64,000 nt of DNA from the NCBI RefSeq assembly GCF_963259705.1, contig NC_081842.1, forward strand, positions 90,200,433 through 90,264,432, read 5' to 3'. Under the pieces are notes generated by a model. It worked only from the letters and a program-made list of their open reading frames with translations. It was not told where the DNA came from and did no database searches. This document shows, one piece after another, positions 1 to 11,935 of this stretch. Origin of the DNA: Myotis daubentonii. Taxonomy: Eukaryota > Chordata > Mammalia > Chiroptera > Vespertilionidae. Each line of letters begins with the position of its first letter. The first letter of the stretch is position 1. Both the position numbers and the translations under genes were made by a program.

Positions 1-178
1 AAAAGCATAATATGCTAATTAGATTAGATGTCCTTCCAGACACCCTTCCGGACAACCTTCTGAACGAAGCCAGGCTGCAAGGAAAGCCCGAGTCTCAGGT
101 GCCAGAAGGAAGCTGGTGCCGGCAGCCAGGGGGAGGAAGGCCTACTCTTATATGGATTTCGTGCATCAGGTACTCTAG
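1..178 (+). mobile_element. Helitron (HeliBat-like), 5' end cut by window edge
   Basis: The window opens inside the 5' end of a non-autonomous Helitron: AAAGCATAATATGC resembles the subterminal part of TCCTATATAATAAAAGCCTAATATGC seen in complete copies further on. The element ends in CGTGCATCAGGTACTCTAG followed by T, the expected Helitron 3' terminus (CTAG, insertion between A and T). There is no coding potential; the small open frame here is incidental. The payload is short and GC-rich relative to its flanks. Confidence 0.8.
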
Positions 179-299
179 TACTATAATAAAATTTATGTGA
201 TCACAGTCCCCCTCTCTTTCAAAATATGTGCTGCACTCACCTTTACAATTAAATGAAGAATTTTAAAGCTTATCTTTGGCATATCTTGCACTTGGGGGT

Positions 300-655
300 C
301 ATTATTAAGTAAAATAAGGGTGAATTGAATACAGTATGGCACAGCATGACAGCCAATCTGATAACAGAGAGGGCTGCAACTAAATGACCAGTGACTAACA
401 AGGAGAGCAGGATTGGGGTTGGGGGAGGGGAGAGGAGTAGCTTATAAAATTAGATAAAGGGATGATTCATGTAACCTGTGGTACAAACTGGCAGGGTGAG
501 AAATTTCATCATGCTACTCAGTAGTGTGTGCAATTTAAGACTTATGAATTGTTTATTTCTGGAATATTCTTTTTAATATTTTCAGATTGCAGTTGCCTGA
601 AGGTATCTGCAACTGCAGAAAGTAAAACCACAGGTAAGGGGGACTACTGTCAATG
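300..655. mobile_element. Tigger-like (Tc1/mariner superfamily) MITE remnant
   Basis: This segment is similar to 36840-37790: both contain AAAGGGATGATTCATG, then a motif reading roughly GGTGGGACAGA, then GAGATTTCATCATNCTACTCAG, and both end near GGGAGGACTAC (here GGGGGACTAC). That layout matches the Tigger/pogo-type non-autonomous elements found across placental mammals. It is old and decayed; the terminal inverted repeats are not intact. The exact subfamily is not determined. Confidence 0.55.
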
Positions 656-739
656 TTAGGCCCAAAGTTTTAAGACTAAACATAAGAGCGTGATTGTGGC
701 CTTGTTTTAGGCAAAATGTTCTTAAGTATGACACTGGAG

Positions 740-1440
740 TGTGATCCATCTAAAATACTGATAAATTGAGCTTCATCAAAACAAATGAGCAAATAAGTGA
801 TTTAAAAATAAGCAGTAACAACAGTAACATTAAACTAACAGTAAAAATCTAGGTGAAGTTGCAGAGCAAATAGAACTCTCATTCATTGCTGCTGGGAGCA
901 CAAAATAGCACACTCTCTTCAGAAAGGAGTTCAGTAATTTCTTATAAAGTTAAATATAAGCAAACTGTACGAACAGTAATCTTGAGCACAGATATCTACC
1001 AAAGAAAAATGATAACCTGCTTGTGAATATTTATAGCAGTTTTATTTTTAATTGCAAAAAATTAAATTCAATCCAGTTTTTCTTCAAATGATAAAAAAAA
1101 TAAACTGTGGCATATCTATATGTTGAAGCACTGCTTACCGATAAAAATGAATGAAGTACTGAAACATACAACAACATGGTTAAACCACAAAGTACAAGTG
1201 AAACATGCTAGACTAAAAAGATTACAAATCATGTGATTCCATGTTTATGGCATTTTGGATAAGATATTATTATAAAAATGGAGAACAGTTCTTTGGTGGT
1301 TAGGGATTAAGAATATGGGGAGTGATTGATTACAAAGGAACAATACAAGAAAATATTTCAGGTCAATAGAACAGTTTTGTATCTTTATTATGGTGGTGGT
1401 TAAATTACTGCATTTATCAAAACTCTTACAACTCAATGTA
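740..1440 (+). mobile_element. Old L1 fragment (ORF2 end and 3' UTR, decayed)
   Basis: The stretch reads like the end of an L1 ORF2 in sense orientation. It has phrases equivalent to 'tcattcattgctgctgggagcacaaaatag', and then the 'aactgtggcatatctatatg ... gaatgaagtactgaaacatacaacaacatgg' block typical of mammalian L1 tails. No open frame survives. The boundaries are approximate and no target duplication was found. Confidence 0.5.
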
Positions 1441-2387
1441 AAAATGAGTGAATTTTATAGTAGGTAAATATTTAAAATTGTATTTTTTAACTGTAGTGTC
1501 TGCTTTTTCTAGTTTTCTAGCTGTATCCTTTTTCATCTATTCGTTGAAAAAGCAAGGATTAATGGCTACAATTTGCCAAATACTAGAACAGAGATGAACA
1601 TTAACAACAAAAACAAAGATATTTTGCCTTCATGTGGCTTACTTCATAATGGAAGAAACAGACAAATAATATGGTTATAAGTAAATTATCAAATATCTTA
1701 CTTAATGATAGGATTTAGGTGAAAAATAAAGCAACTGATAGGTTAACACCGGAGTTTGCTGCTTTGAACAACTACTTCAAAAGTGAAACCAAAAAACGGA
1801 AGGGACATCACCCAGAACCACAGGAACGCTGGCTGAGTGGAAGTCCTACAACTAGGAGGAAAGAGAAACGCATACCGACACTCAGAGGAGGCGCAGTGCT
1901 GAAGTCAAATTCTGAGGTGCGGAGTGCGCGGAGCGGGCTGGCGGCGGAGGGCGCTGTTGTTGTTTTCAATCGGGAGGGAGTCGCAGACTCTGAGCACCAG
2001 ATCCGGGTGAGTCTTTAGGGACCCAGACTCAAACGGGAGAAGCGGGACTGTCTGGCTTCGGTCAGAGCGAGTGCAGCTTTCTCTCCGAGCTTTGCAGCGG
2101 GTGCTGGGACTCAGAGAGGCAGAGCTCCTTGGGACAGGACTGAGAGCCGCCATAACTGCTCTCTCTGGCCCACCCTGTTAATCCTGTGCGACCCGCCCCG
2201 CCCAAGCCCTGCACAGAGGCATTTGCCGGATAGCCTCAGGCAAAGGCTAGATTAGCACCTCCCTAGAGGACAGAAGTTCTCTCACTGCTGACACAGCTGA
2301 TTCTCATAGCCACTTGGCCTGGAGGTCAAACCCTCCCTGGAATTAGCTACAACAATCAAGATTTATCTATAAGACTGCGAACAAAGA

Positions 2388-2401
2388 CCACTAGGGGGTG
2401 C
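2388..2401 (+). promoter_or_regulatory. CTCF-core-like site in L1/HAL1 5' UTR (one mismatch)
   Basis: CCACTAGGGGGTGC matches the published CTCF core CCASYAGRKGGCRS except for T in place of C at position 12. It lies 20 bases upstream of the ORF1 start codon. The L1 at 32077 has a weaker version (CCACAAGGGGGTGC near 33108). Motif match only. Confidence 0.25.
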
Positions 2402-2420
2402 ACCAAGGAAGCATAACAAA

Positions 2421-3269
2421 ATGCGGAGACAAAGAAACAGGACAAAATTGTCAATGGAAGAAATAGAGTTCAGAACCACACTTTTAAGGTCTCTCAAGAA
2501 CTGTTTAGAAGCTGCCGATAAACTTAATGAGCTCTACACGAAAACTAATAAGACTCTCGATCTTATATTGGGGAACCAACTAGAAATTAAGCACACACAG
2601 ACTGAAATAACGAATAGTATACAGACGCCTGACAGCAGACCAGAGGAGCGCAAGAATCAAGTCAATGATTTGAAATGCGAGGAAGCAAAAAACATCCAAC
2701 CGGAAAAGCAAAATGAAAAAAGAATCCAAAAATGCGAGGATAGTGTAAGGAGCCTCTGGGACAACTTCAAGCGTACCAACATCAGAATTATAGGGGTGCC
2801 AGAAGATGAGAGAGAGCAAGATATTGAAAACCTATTTGAAGAAATAATGACAGAAAACTTCCCCCACCTGGTGAAAGAAATGGACTTACAGGTCCAAGAA
2901 GCTCGGAGAACCCCAAACAAAAGGAATCCAAAGAGGACCACACCAAGACACATCATAATTAAAATGCCAAGAGCAAAAGATAAAGAGAGAGTCTTAAAAA
3001 CAGCAAGAGAAAGAAACTCAGTTACCTACAAGGGAATACCCATACGACTGTCAGCTGATTTCTCAACAGAAACTTTGCAGGCCAGAAGGGAGTGGCAAGA
3101 AATATTCAAAGTGATGAATACCAAGAACCTACAACCAAGATTACTTTATCCAGCAAAGCTATCATTCAGAATTCAAGGTCAGATAAAGAGCTTCACAGAT
3201 AAGGAAAAGCTAAAGGAGTTCATCACCACCAAACCAGGATTATATGAAATGCTGAAAGGTATCCTTTAA
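2421..3269 (+). CDS. L1/HAL1 ORF1 protein (ORF1p), complete
   Basis: The frame encodes 282 residues from ATG to TAA with no internal stop. ORF1p is the trimeric RNA-binding chaperone of L1-type retrotransposon RNPs. Residues about 20-110 are rich in E, K and L with heptad spacing, as expected for the coiled coil. Residues about 119-190 form the RRM-like domain starting at 'NIRIIGVPEDE', and about 191-275 form the C-terminal domain, including 'LSADFS', 'REWQEIFKVM' and 'LLYPAKLSF'. Human L1 ORF1p is 338 residues, so this form has a shorter N-terminal part. The start is supported by the aligned MWRHRNR start of the related copy at 33226. It belongs to the element at 1736-3629 and is not a host gene. 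Whether it is expressed cannot be told from sequence. Confidence 0.8.
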   Translation: MRRQRNRTKLSMEEIEFRTTLLRSLKNCLEAADKLNELYTKTNKTLDLILGNQLEIKHTQTEITNSIQTPDSRPEERKNQVNDLKCEEAKNIQPEKQNEKRIQKCEDSVRSLWDNFKRTNIRIIGVPEDEREQDIENLFEEIMTENFPHLVKEMDLQVQEARRTPNKRNPKRTTPRHIIIKMPRAKDKERVLKTARERNSVTYKGIPIRLSADFSTETLQARREWQEIFKVMNTKNLQPRLLYPAKLSFRIQGQIKSFTDKEKLKEFITTKPGLYEMLKGIL

Positions 3270-3645
3270 GAAGAGGAAGAGGAAGAGGAAGAAAAAGGTA
3301 AAGATACAAATTATGAACAACAAATATGCATCTATCAACAAGTGAATCTAAGAATCAAGTGAATAAATAATCTGATGAACATAATGAACTGTTGATTATA
3401 ATAGAATCAGGGACATAGAAAGGGAATGGACTGACTATTCTTGGGGGGGAAAGGGGTGTGGGAGATGTGGGAAGAGACTGGACAAAAATCGTGCACCTAT
3501 GGATGAGGACAGTGGGTGGGGAGTGAGGGCGGAGGGTGGGCTGGGAACTCGGAGGAGGGGAGTTATGGGGGGAAAAAAAAAGGAACAAATGTAATAATCT
3601 GAACAATAAAGATTTAATTAAAAAAAAAAGAAAAATAAAGCAACT

Positions 3646-5488
3646 AAAACAACTAAGAAATGGTGAGGAAAAAATTGAGTTTGTATGTTTCATCTATGGT
3701 AGCAATGTAGAAAAAATTGAGCAAGGGTGATGAATATCCCACCTAACTTTTATCCACTGACTTCTCATTATCTTTGTAAGAATCGGCCTAAAAATACATT
3801 TGCTATTCACAGCCACACTTTGTGCTAAATTGCTCTGAAATCCTCAGATGGTCACCTCTCTTGTTATTAGGAAGCAGTGGTGTAGAAAGAAACAAGGAGT
3901 TTCAATAAAATATATGGACAGCTTGATTGCTGATATGACATTTACAAGTATGGGAAATACTGTAATGTTTTTATATTATTGCATGATAATTCTGGCAGTT
4001 AGCACTAGTGATATTAGACAGTCATACTAAATATATGTGGCTAAGAAAAAGCATAAATCCAAAATGGCAGAATCAGGTCTTATTTTGAAGCAGCAGCAGT
4101 TTTATTTAAAATGTTACTGAAAAAGTTGAAGGTATTATCAAAGCACAAAGACATTGCATATATGAATCCCACTGAAACTCAATATAAGAACACATATGAA
4201 GTAATCACTATTTTTTAAATAAATACAATTTGATGCTGATAATTTCAAGAAGTTATTTATTTAAGCTGTAGAGAATATTTTAATACTCTATCATAATGAT
4301 TTCCATTATGCATAAAGTGTATCATTAAATGTTCATGCATCTTATTAAAATGCTAAGAATAGTCTTTATATTTGAGTTTCAAAACATAAAAGTTCTTTGG
4401 CTTGTGTATTACAGCATTACAGGAAATTTGGACAGGATAGATATCTTTATAAAGTATGTGTATTTTTTATTTTCAATTTTATAAAAATCCTTCCATTAAG
4501 AATATATCCTATAAATTGATGCCCTTAATATTAAAGTATGAAAATATAATTCATCACCCCTTAAAGAAATAGAGGCTTCTCTTCACAGAGAATTAATATT
4601 GTACTGAGTCTTGTGTCATAATAGGAACTTCACAATTTAACTGCCTTAAGAATGCTTCTGGCTTTTCCATTTGTATTCTGCTCTAATTTGCCTTGTTTTA
4701 ATATCTCATCTTTCTTTACAGAGATAATATAATCTTTTTAAATTTGTGCCTGTATGTACTTAAATGGAGGACCATATACTCTGCTTTTTTATATACTGCT
4801 ATTTCCTTTCAAAATTCTTACTGAGAATTCTAAGATTTTTTTCCCTTTTTCCCTATCCCTTTACTAAAATCACATTACAATGAAAGGGTCTGAGGACTAG
4901 CATTGATGTTGTAACTTTTGTATTTGAATACTGAATCTTTGTCCACCACACCCCACAATAATACATAGGCTTCCTCTAGTATCCACAAATATGCCATCAC
5001 AGGACCCAGTTGCACTGCTCCTCAAAGGGCTCACTGCTTCTCAGTATCACAGAGGTGGAGGCAGCTCAAGGGGGCCTTAAGGTTGACAGTACCCAGCTTA
5101 CATGTTACAGATTTGTAAATTCCATTACAAATTCTAAATCGATGCTCATAAAAACCCAAAAGTAGGTGTTGTGGACAGTGTCATTTTCCTTCTATTGCAA
5201 TTCAGGAATTAGAATTCTAATTCTAAGCTTTAGCATTCGAGGACTTAAACAGTGGGCCAGAAATCACCTGGCAAGAAAGTAAGAGTCCTAGAACTAACTG
5301 AAACCTGGGCCTTCAGTCATCCATGCCCAAACCTTATGCTTTGCTTTTGTACAACACTACACTGCACCCTTTCCTCATTTAAGATAAAATACACTGAAAG
5401 AGATTCTACCAGACTCCACCACCAAATAATTCTTGCTCTGGCATTCATGGTGAGAGCTTTACAGTTGACTATTTTCTTTTATTACATA
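3646..5488. other. AT-rich intergenic sequence, nothing recognised
   Basis: No coding frame longer than about 90 codons is convincing, and no repeat boundary was recognised. This is probably old, diverged mammalian DNA. Confidence 0.5.
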
Positions 5489-6027
5489 CTAAAGGCCGGT
5501 GCACAAATTTGTGCATGAGTGGGGTCCCTTGGGGTGGCCTGCAGGGATCAGGCTCCAGCTCAGCCTCCAGCCTTGCAACCCCACAGTCCTGCCTCGCGCT
5601 CCAACTTGCTCTGGTGTTGTCCCTTCACCTGCTCCACCATCCTGTCTGCAGGGTGATCGAACCGGGCTGGGACAACCATCTGGCTCCCTCAGTGCCTTGG
5701 AGCCAAGTGGCACCCTGCACCCCACTGCCACCTCTGGTCACTGTTTGTAGGGTGATCCACAGTGCAATTGGGCTCCCGCTTGCATCCACCTTAGCCTGGC
5801 ACTGCCTGCTCACCTGCTTTACCATCCTGCCCCGGTCCCACTCTCACTGGGGCCCATCAGGGCTGGCAGCACCTCCACTGCCACCTGCTGCTAGCGCCGC
5901 ATCACCAATGCCCACCATGTTCCATGCCATGCCCTGGTGGTCAGCGCACGTCATAACATGTGGTTGAATTCTGGTGGAACTCCCCATTGAGGGCACAATT
6001 TGCCTATTAGGCTTTTATTATATAGGA
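5489..6027 (-). mobile_element. Helitron (HeliBat-like), non-autonomous
   Basis: Read on the minus strand it begins TCCTATATAATAAAAGCCTAATAG and ends in a GTGCACAAATTTGTGCAC-type hairpin followed by GGCCTTTAG. Flanking bases are A and T, as expected for Helitron insertion. The payload is GC-rich and has no plausible gene; the overlapping open frames in several phases are a by-product of base composition. Confidence 0.9.
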
Positions 6028-8163
6028 TAAATTTATCATGTATATCAGATAAATAAGAGAGGTGAAATAATTGGGCTACCAGTAGTTTTGTTTGTTTGTT
6101 TTTTGTTTGTATTTTTGTCAAAATATCAAGCAAATCAGATCAACCTATATTAGTTGTTAGTTTATTGTTCTATTATAATGGGGTAAAATGTGGCCACAAT
6201 ATTGGTTCAGTTTGAATATATATATATAAAATCTCCATATCCTTTACTTAGGGAAACAAATCTGGTGTTTTAAATTAACTGGGTCACACATCAACTTGGA
6301 TATAAAATTATCTAAAGGGTACAGAAAAATCATCCAGGTCTCAATTTTACTTCATTATTTTTTGACTGCACCACCCCCATATATCTCAGCATCTAGAGCT
6401 TCATTTACTTTCCTACACATCTGACTCATATCATATACCTGTTTTTAATTGATCTGTATGTCAATATATTTATGTTGTCAAATATTAAATTATTTAAGAA
6501 CAGAGCACTATTTTACAATTCCTTAAATATGCTTCACATACATGCTAGTTGATTTAAAATAGACATAGCACATACACATGTATATGATTTCAAATAGACA
6601 CAGAATTAATTTGCCTTAATTCAATAATTACTGAACACAACTTCTCTTATTTATGTGTATATATCTAAATGTTTCCTACATTCATTTTTTGGAGTATTTC
6701 TATAATTTTAACCAATTAATAGAATAAAACAAAATTAGGGCAACAAATCTATCTATATTTAAATCAGGGTACACTCATATTTGAGTATGCATGATAAAAT
6801 AATTAGTTAAATTTTTAGGTCACATTACTGTAAACTCTAATTTTAAAAAGTTAGTTCTCTATGTAAACAAACATACACCAATTAAATTTACCCTACATGT
6901 TTCACATCTTTCTAATGCTATTTGCTTTATTACTGTCTGAACTCACTTTTCATTATGGCCATTACTCTGTTGCTACTCAATTAAGGTGTTGTTTTTATTA
7001 ATTGTATGATGTTCTTCATTGAGAGAATTTACACACACACACATATAAACTTAAACATTCTGCACCAATAATGGCACTTAACAACAACAACAAAAACTTA
7101 AATGTCTTTAATAAAAAAAATATTTGGTATCTCAAGAGTGTTATGGATTATAAAACACGTTTTATTATGCTAACAGATTCACAGGAGAAGTAAATAGAGG
7201 ACTGAATTTTGTATGATATTTCAATTTAAGCCTCACTTTAATTATTATTTACCTATAATATTAAGTTATACTCTAACTGAGCTCTTTTATTTTTAAAATG
7301 AATATTTTGAGTGGTAAAAATACATATTACTTAAAATTAATTTGAGATTAACTGTCTATATTTTTGTGAAAAAATAAACCTGGATACCAAACTTAATACT
7401 TAAGCTAAAATAAATTCCATATTTTTAAAGTTATAAATATACATAAAACAAATAAAAAAACTAATGTTAAAACTAACTTTATTTTGGTTGTTTATTTTAC
7501 TTTTGGGAAAATCCTTTATAATCATAAAATAACTCCAAAGCTACATAGAGAAAATGTAGTTGCTAAACTTTAGACATAAGTGTTAAAAATATAAAAAATT
7601 AAAACATAAATAATAAATTGCATAAAATATATAGAAAACAATATGAGATAACTGACTAATGTCCTTAATACAAATATTAAGCTCTTATAATCAATAAAAG
7701 TTTTAAAATTCAATAAACAGAGCCCAAGATGAATAGAAGTTTAGAGAGAAAGTGAAAGAAAGGGATTTTTAAAATATATGTTAAAAGATGCTTTTCTGAC
7801 TCCATAATCTGAGTTATTTGGCAAAAATCTTGCCTACTGAAAGCATCTTGGAAATTAAAGATAAAATTATTATATAATTACAACTTTGTTCATAAGATGA
7901 ACAGAAGAGAGAAAGGAGGCAAAAGAAAAGAGGACTGAAACAGTGTAGAATGATAAGAATGTTAGCAGAGGCTGTCATAACCAGGAAATCATATGTTGAT
8001 CAAAGTAAACTGCAGTGCTAGTTTTTAAGCTCACAAGGATAGATAACAGGCAATAAATCTGTGAAAGGTCAAGAATTAGAAATGTGGCCACCCCTTAAGG
8101 AACTTCCAAGTCAGTGAGTGACTGGATTAGAAAGAAAATACACCCACAGTGGAAGGGAATACC
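6028..8163. other. Very AT-rich intergenic sequence
   Basis: No gene, RNA or repeat boundary was recognised across about 2.1 kb. There are short (CA) and A-rich runs only. Confidence 0.5.
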
Positions 8164-8182
8164 AAGGAACTTTGTATCTTTT

Positions 8183-8489
8183 ATTGTTGTTGACACTATT
8201 GCAGTGCCCCCTTTCCCCCCTTTGCCCACCTTCATCCTCCTTCTCTCTGGCTATCACCAGACTGTTGTCTGTGTCGATGAGGTTATGCATATATGTTCTT
8301 GGGCAAATCCCTTCACCTTCTTTAATCCAGTCATCCCCTCCTCCCCTCTAACAGCTGTCAGTCTGTTCCATGCATCCATACCTCTGTTTCTATTTTGTTT
8401 GTCAGTTTATTTGTTCATTAAATTCCACATATAAGTGAGATCATATGGTTTTGTCTTTCTCTGACTGGCTTAGTTCACTTAGCACAATA
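8183..8489 (-). mobile_element. 5'-truncated L1 (3' end only) with target duplication
   Basis: On the minus strand this is the end of ORF2 ('AAGTGAACTAAGCCAGTCAGAG') and a purine-rich 3' UTR. It is flanked by AAGGAACTTTGTATCTTTT at 8164-8182 and the same with one change at 8489-8507, a 19-bp target-site duplication. This is typical of a recent, short L1 insertion. Confidence 0.85.
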
Positions 8490-8507
8490 AGGAACCTTGT
8501 ATCTTTT

Positions 8508-9039
8508 TGTTGGGAATTTGAAGATCTATGACTGTCAATGCTACTCACAGATGGGGTAAATCCTTATAATAATTTACACTGTCTGGAAATTCTCTAGCTA
8601 AGAAATCAATGTAAATAGATGATTTGCTGGAAAAAATGTAATTTTCCACTACTTACTAAAAAAGTAATTTAAAAATCTCAGTAGTCACATACCATTAAAA
8701 AAATTGAATGAGTAAAAATTGTTCACCTTTCCTTACCCACCTTTCACATCATACATTTCAAAAATATTTATCTCCAGCCATTTTATAAGAAAATATCTTA
8801 AAGCCTATTAGAAATAGCTATTAGTCTTATTCAAATTCACATTAGAAGAAAAATGAAAACATATCCCCAAAATTATAACTTTGATATCAAAACTAGATAA
8901 AGACAAAAAATTACAGGTGAATTTCACTAAATATAAATGCTCAAACAATAACATTTAAAATGAAATATTATCAAGTCATCACTAAGTCAAAATCATTTGA
9001 AAAATATAAGATTTTAGGGAGAGAAAACAATAGCGACTG
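8508..9039. other. AT-rich intergenic sequence
   Basis: No feature was recognised between the target duplication of the L1 at 8183 and the start of the large L1 at about 9047. Confidence 0.45.
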
Positions 9040-9622
9040 AATAGGTAGCAGTGTTGTCCACCTCCTCCTACGGCCAAGCCAGAAAAGCAACTAAATCAGA
9101 TAACATCCACCCTGAATTAATAAATTATACACAGCTGAGGAGACAATTTTCAATAAGGAAGGGCAGAGGATGCCTAGAGAATGCCGCTTGCCAGCCATTT
9201 CCTGCGTAGAACCACCACTATGCCCCAGCAGTGAGTGGCACAATACTTCCCAGTAGGTTCCCAGATGTCTGCAGGGAGCACATGCCATCAGTGCATGCCT
9301 CCAGGCCTCCTCACCAGGCCACTGGGACCCAGCGTCATAGGATCTGGCTCTAAGACACCACAGTGAGTGCAAGCTAGGGGGACCCCTGTGATCCACCTCC
9401 ACGCTGGACCCAAGAACCATGCTGCTAGGTTGACCCAAAGCTACCCAGCATCTGCTCCCCCCCTGTACCAGGACCTGCAGCTGGGGCAACCTGGAACAAC
9501 CCAGAGCATACCACAGGGGAGCTCTGACTGTGCAACCCAGAGCAATCAGCGCCTGCTCCACCTTAGCCCCTGGGACAGTGCTGCCGGAGCCATCTAGACA
9601 ACCAATGCACACCTCACTCTGG

Positions 9623-10457
9623 TGCCGGGAGCCGGTCCATCCTTGCTGTTTCAAAGGACCTGGCATATATGGCATACTGTTCTTAATATGTTTGCTCACC
9701 TTCTTGGCACTATGTGTTTTAACCAAGGTCTCTGAGAAAGGTTGTTTCCCCAGGTAGAGATTTTCCCCTGAAGTTAGGGAGGGAATACAAGGTCTTAACT
9801 AAGTGCCAGGCAGGTAATTAATCACTTTAACTACGAACAATCATGCTTAAGCTACATAATCTTTATTCCCTGGAATGGAGATAAGAAATGCCCTAACCTT
9901 TGGAATAGAGATTTATAGGATTGGAATCAACTGGTATAAATACAGATGCAACAAGACAGCAAGACACAGAACTCAGGAGACAGAACTTAGAAGTAAGAAC
10001 CAAGAGAGGCAGAACCTAGGCACAGAACCTACACAGAATGTTCTCTAGAGACAGAAAAACTTCGCTGGAGAGAACATGGCAAAAGATCCTGGACAGAAAC
10101 TGGCCTCAGAACCTAGAGATAGAACCTAGCGAGAGAACATGGCAAAAGATCCTGGACTGAACCTGACTACAGAAATTGGCAAGAGAACCTGACTAGAACC
10201 TGGTGACTGAACCTGGCTGGAGAACCTGGACAGAACCTGGCTGGAGAACCTAGCGAGGGAACATGGCTACTGAACCTGGCTGGAGAACCTGGACAGAGCC
10301 TCTCTGGAGATCCAGACCAGAACTTGGCTGGAGATCCTGGCTGGAGATCCTGGCTAGGCTGCTGATCAACTGAACGCTGTCTCCGTGTCATTCCTTCTTT
10401 TCCAACTCCGTCCACACCTTTGGGGACCCCTGGACCTGCTGGGGTTGGACCCCGGCA
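9623..10457 (+). mobile_element. Solo LTR of an endogenous retrovirus (class II-type)
   Basis: The 835-bp unit starts TGCCGGG and ends CCCGGCA, giving the TG...CA ends with a matching short inverted repeat. It is flanked by perfect 6-bp duplications CTCTGG at 9617-9622 and 10458-10463. Six-base duplications are usual for class II (betaretrovirus-like) ERVs. A TATA-like TATAAATA lies at about 9935. The 3' half has a run of GAACCTGGCTGGA-type tandem repeats. No internal viral genes are present, so it is a recombination-derived solo LTR sitting in the L1 5' UTR. Confidence 0.85.
9934..9943 (+). promoter_or_regulatory. TATA box of the solo LTR (predicted)
   Basis: GTATAAATAC sits about 310 bases into the LTR, upstream of the purine-rich repeated region. 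This is a plausible position for the U3 promoter. Motif evidence only. Confidence 0.45.
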
Positions 10458-11080
10458 CTCTGGGCCACAGGGGAGCTCAGACTGAGTGACCCAGGGCAAC
10501 CCGCCCCTGCTCCAAACAGAGAAGGGGTGAACTGGAGCAACCCAGCACGCCTCTTACTCTGGTCTACAAGAAAGCGGGTGTGCGCGACCCAGAGCAACAT
10601 GCACCCACTTTTCTCAGGCCCCTGGGACAGAACTGCAAGGGATACCTGGAGCAACCCAGCACAGGCCTCACCCCTATTCATATGAAAGTGTTGCCAGGGC
10701 AACCCAGAGCAAGCAGGTGGGCACAGCCAGGGGCCACAGGACTGCACCACAATTGCACTGCCAGAGAACCTAGGATAACACCTTGCCACAGTGCTGGGCT
10801 ACACAGCAAACTGCATGCCAGTGGGCTTTTGGTACTCACAGGGAGTAGCACATCAGAGGAACTGTGCATGCACTCCCACCACCACAAGCATCTGAAGCAG
10901 ACAATTGAGGGACCAGATCAATGAGAGAAGGGGATACAACTCAGAACAGAGACAATAAAGGTGTGAGACTCAAGGCAGTCCCAGCCTCTGGGCTAATGAT
11001 TTCTGGACCATTGCCCTGATAGGGTGTTTAATCTCTCAAACCCCAAGCAGGGTGCCCAGGGCAATAAAGAGACAGCAAAA

Positions 11081-11834
11081 ATGGGGAAACAAAGAAACAA
11101 CCCCCAAGGAAAGAAAAGGACTCACTAGAAAAGAAACTAAATGAAAAGGAGGCATGCAATATGTCAGAAAAAGAATTCAGAGTAAGGACATACAGTTCAT
11201 AAACCAGATGAACGAGAAAATCAACTTTTGTAAGAATCAAGCAGAACTAAAAGATGATAAGCTACAATAAAAAACACAATGGAGGGTTTTAACAGTAGAC
11301 TAGAACTGGAGGAACAAATTAGTGACTTAGAAGATAGGGAAGAGAAACACACCCAATATGAACAGCTATTGGAGAAAAATAATTAGAAAGCAGGAGACCA
11401 GCCTAAGGGAGCTTTGGGACAACATGAAACAAAGTAATATGCATATAATAGGGGTGCCATAAGGACAAGAAGAGGAGCAAGGATTAGAAAACCTATTGGA
11501 AGAAATAATGACAGAAAACTTCCCTGATTTGCAAAAGAAAAAAGTCACATAAGCACAGAGAGTCCTAAACGAAATGAACCCAAAAATATATACAAAAAGA
11601 CACAATATAATTACAATGGAAAATGTTAATGACAGAGAACCTTACCGGCTGCAAGAGAGATACAGAGATTTGCTTACAAAGGAGCTCCCTTCAGATTTCT
11701 CAACATAAACACATCAGGCCAGAAGGAAATGGAATGAAGTATACAAAGTGATGCAAAGCAAGGGACTGAATCCAAGAATACTTTATACACCAAGGCTCTC
11801 ATTCAAAATTGAAGGGGAAATCAGGAGTTTCGCA

Positions 11835-11885
<51 letters not shown>

Positions 11886-11935
11886 TGGCTAAAGGAGTTT
11901 ATCACTAACAAGCCAGCAATGCAAAAAAAAAAAAA
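11081..11935 (+). pseudogene. L1 ORF1 relic
   Basis: The frame starts as 'MGKQRNNPQGKEKDS' and soon meets a TAG. Recognisable ORF1p parts follow in shifting frames: the RRM-like 'LWDNMKQSNMHIIGVP', 'ENLLEEIMTENFPDL', and the C-terminal 'ARRKWNEVYKVMQSKGLNPRILYTPRLSFKIEGEIRSF' and 'LKEFITNKPAMQ'. A (CA)n expansion interrupts the C-terminal domain where intact copies encode a Lys/Gln-rich turn. Confidence 0.8.
11837..11880. repeat. (CA)n microsatellite inside L1 ORF1 relic
   Basis: About 22 dinucleotide repeats begin within the codons for 'SFAD' and end before 'KKWLKEF'. The expansion is therefore internal to a formerly coding segment. Confidence 0.95.

Larger units (their letters stand above)
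1736..3629 (+). mobile_element. HAL1-like (ORF1-only) L1-derived retrotransposon
   Basis: The element is flanked by a direct repeat GAAAAATAAAGCAACT at 1720-1735 and 3630-3645. It has a 5' UTR (1736-2420) related to that of the L1 at 32077, a single complete ORF1 (2421-3269), and a short purine-rich 3' region ending in AATAAAGATTTAATT and an A-run. There is no trace of ORF2, which is the defining layout of half-L1 (HAL1) elements mobilised by L1 ORF2 protein in trans. The 5' end may be slightly truncated. The target duplication is close to perfect, which argues for a fairly young insertion. Confidence 0.8.

Noticed and set aside
5509..5967. 152-codon frame and overlapping frames in a GC-rich island
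   Set aside because: Wholly inside the Helitron at 5489-6027; open frames in several phases reflect composition. A captured exon was considered but no splice sites or known protein were recognised.
9091..9726. 211-codon minus-strand frame
   Set aside because: It lies antisense to the GC-rich L1 5' UTR and runs into the LTR; no domain.
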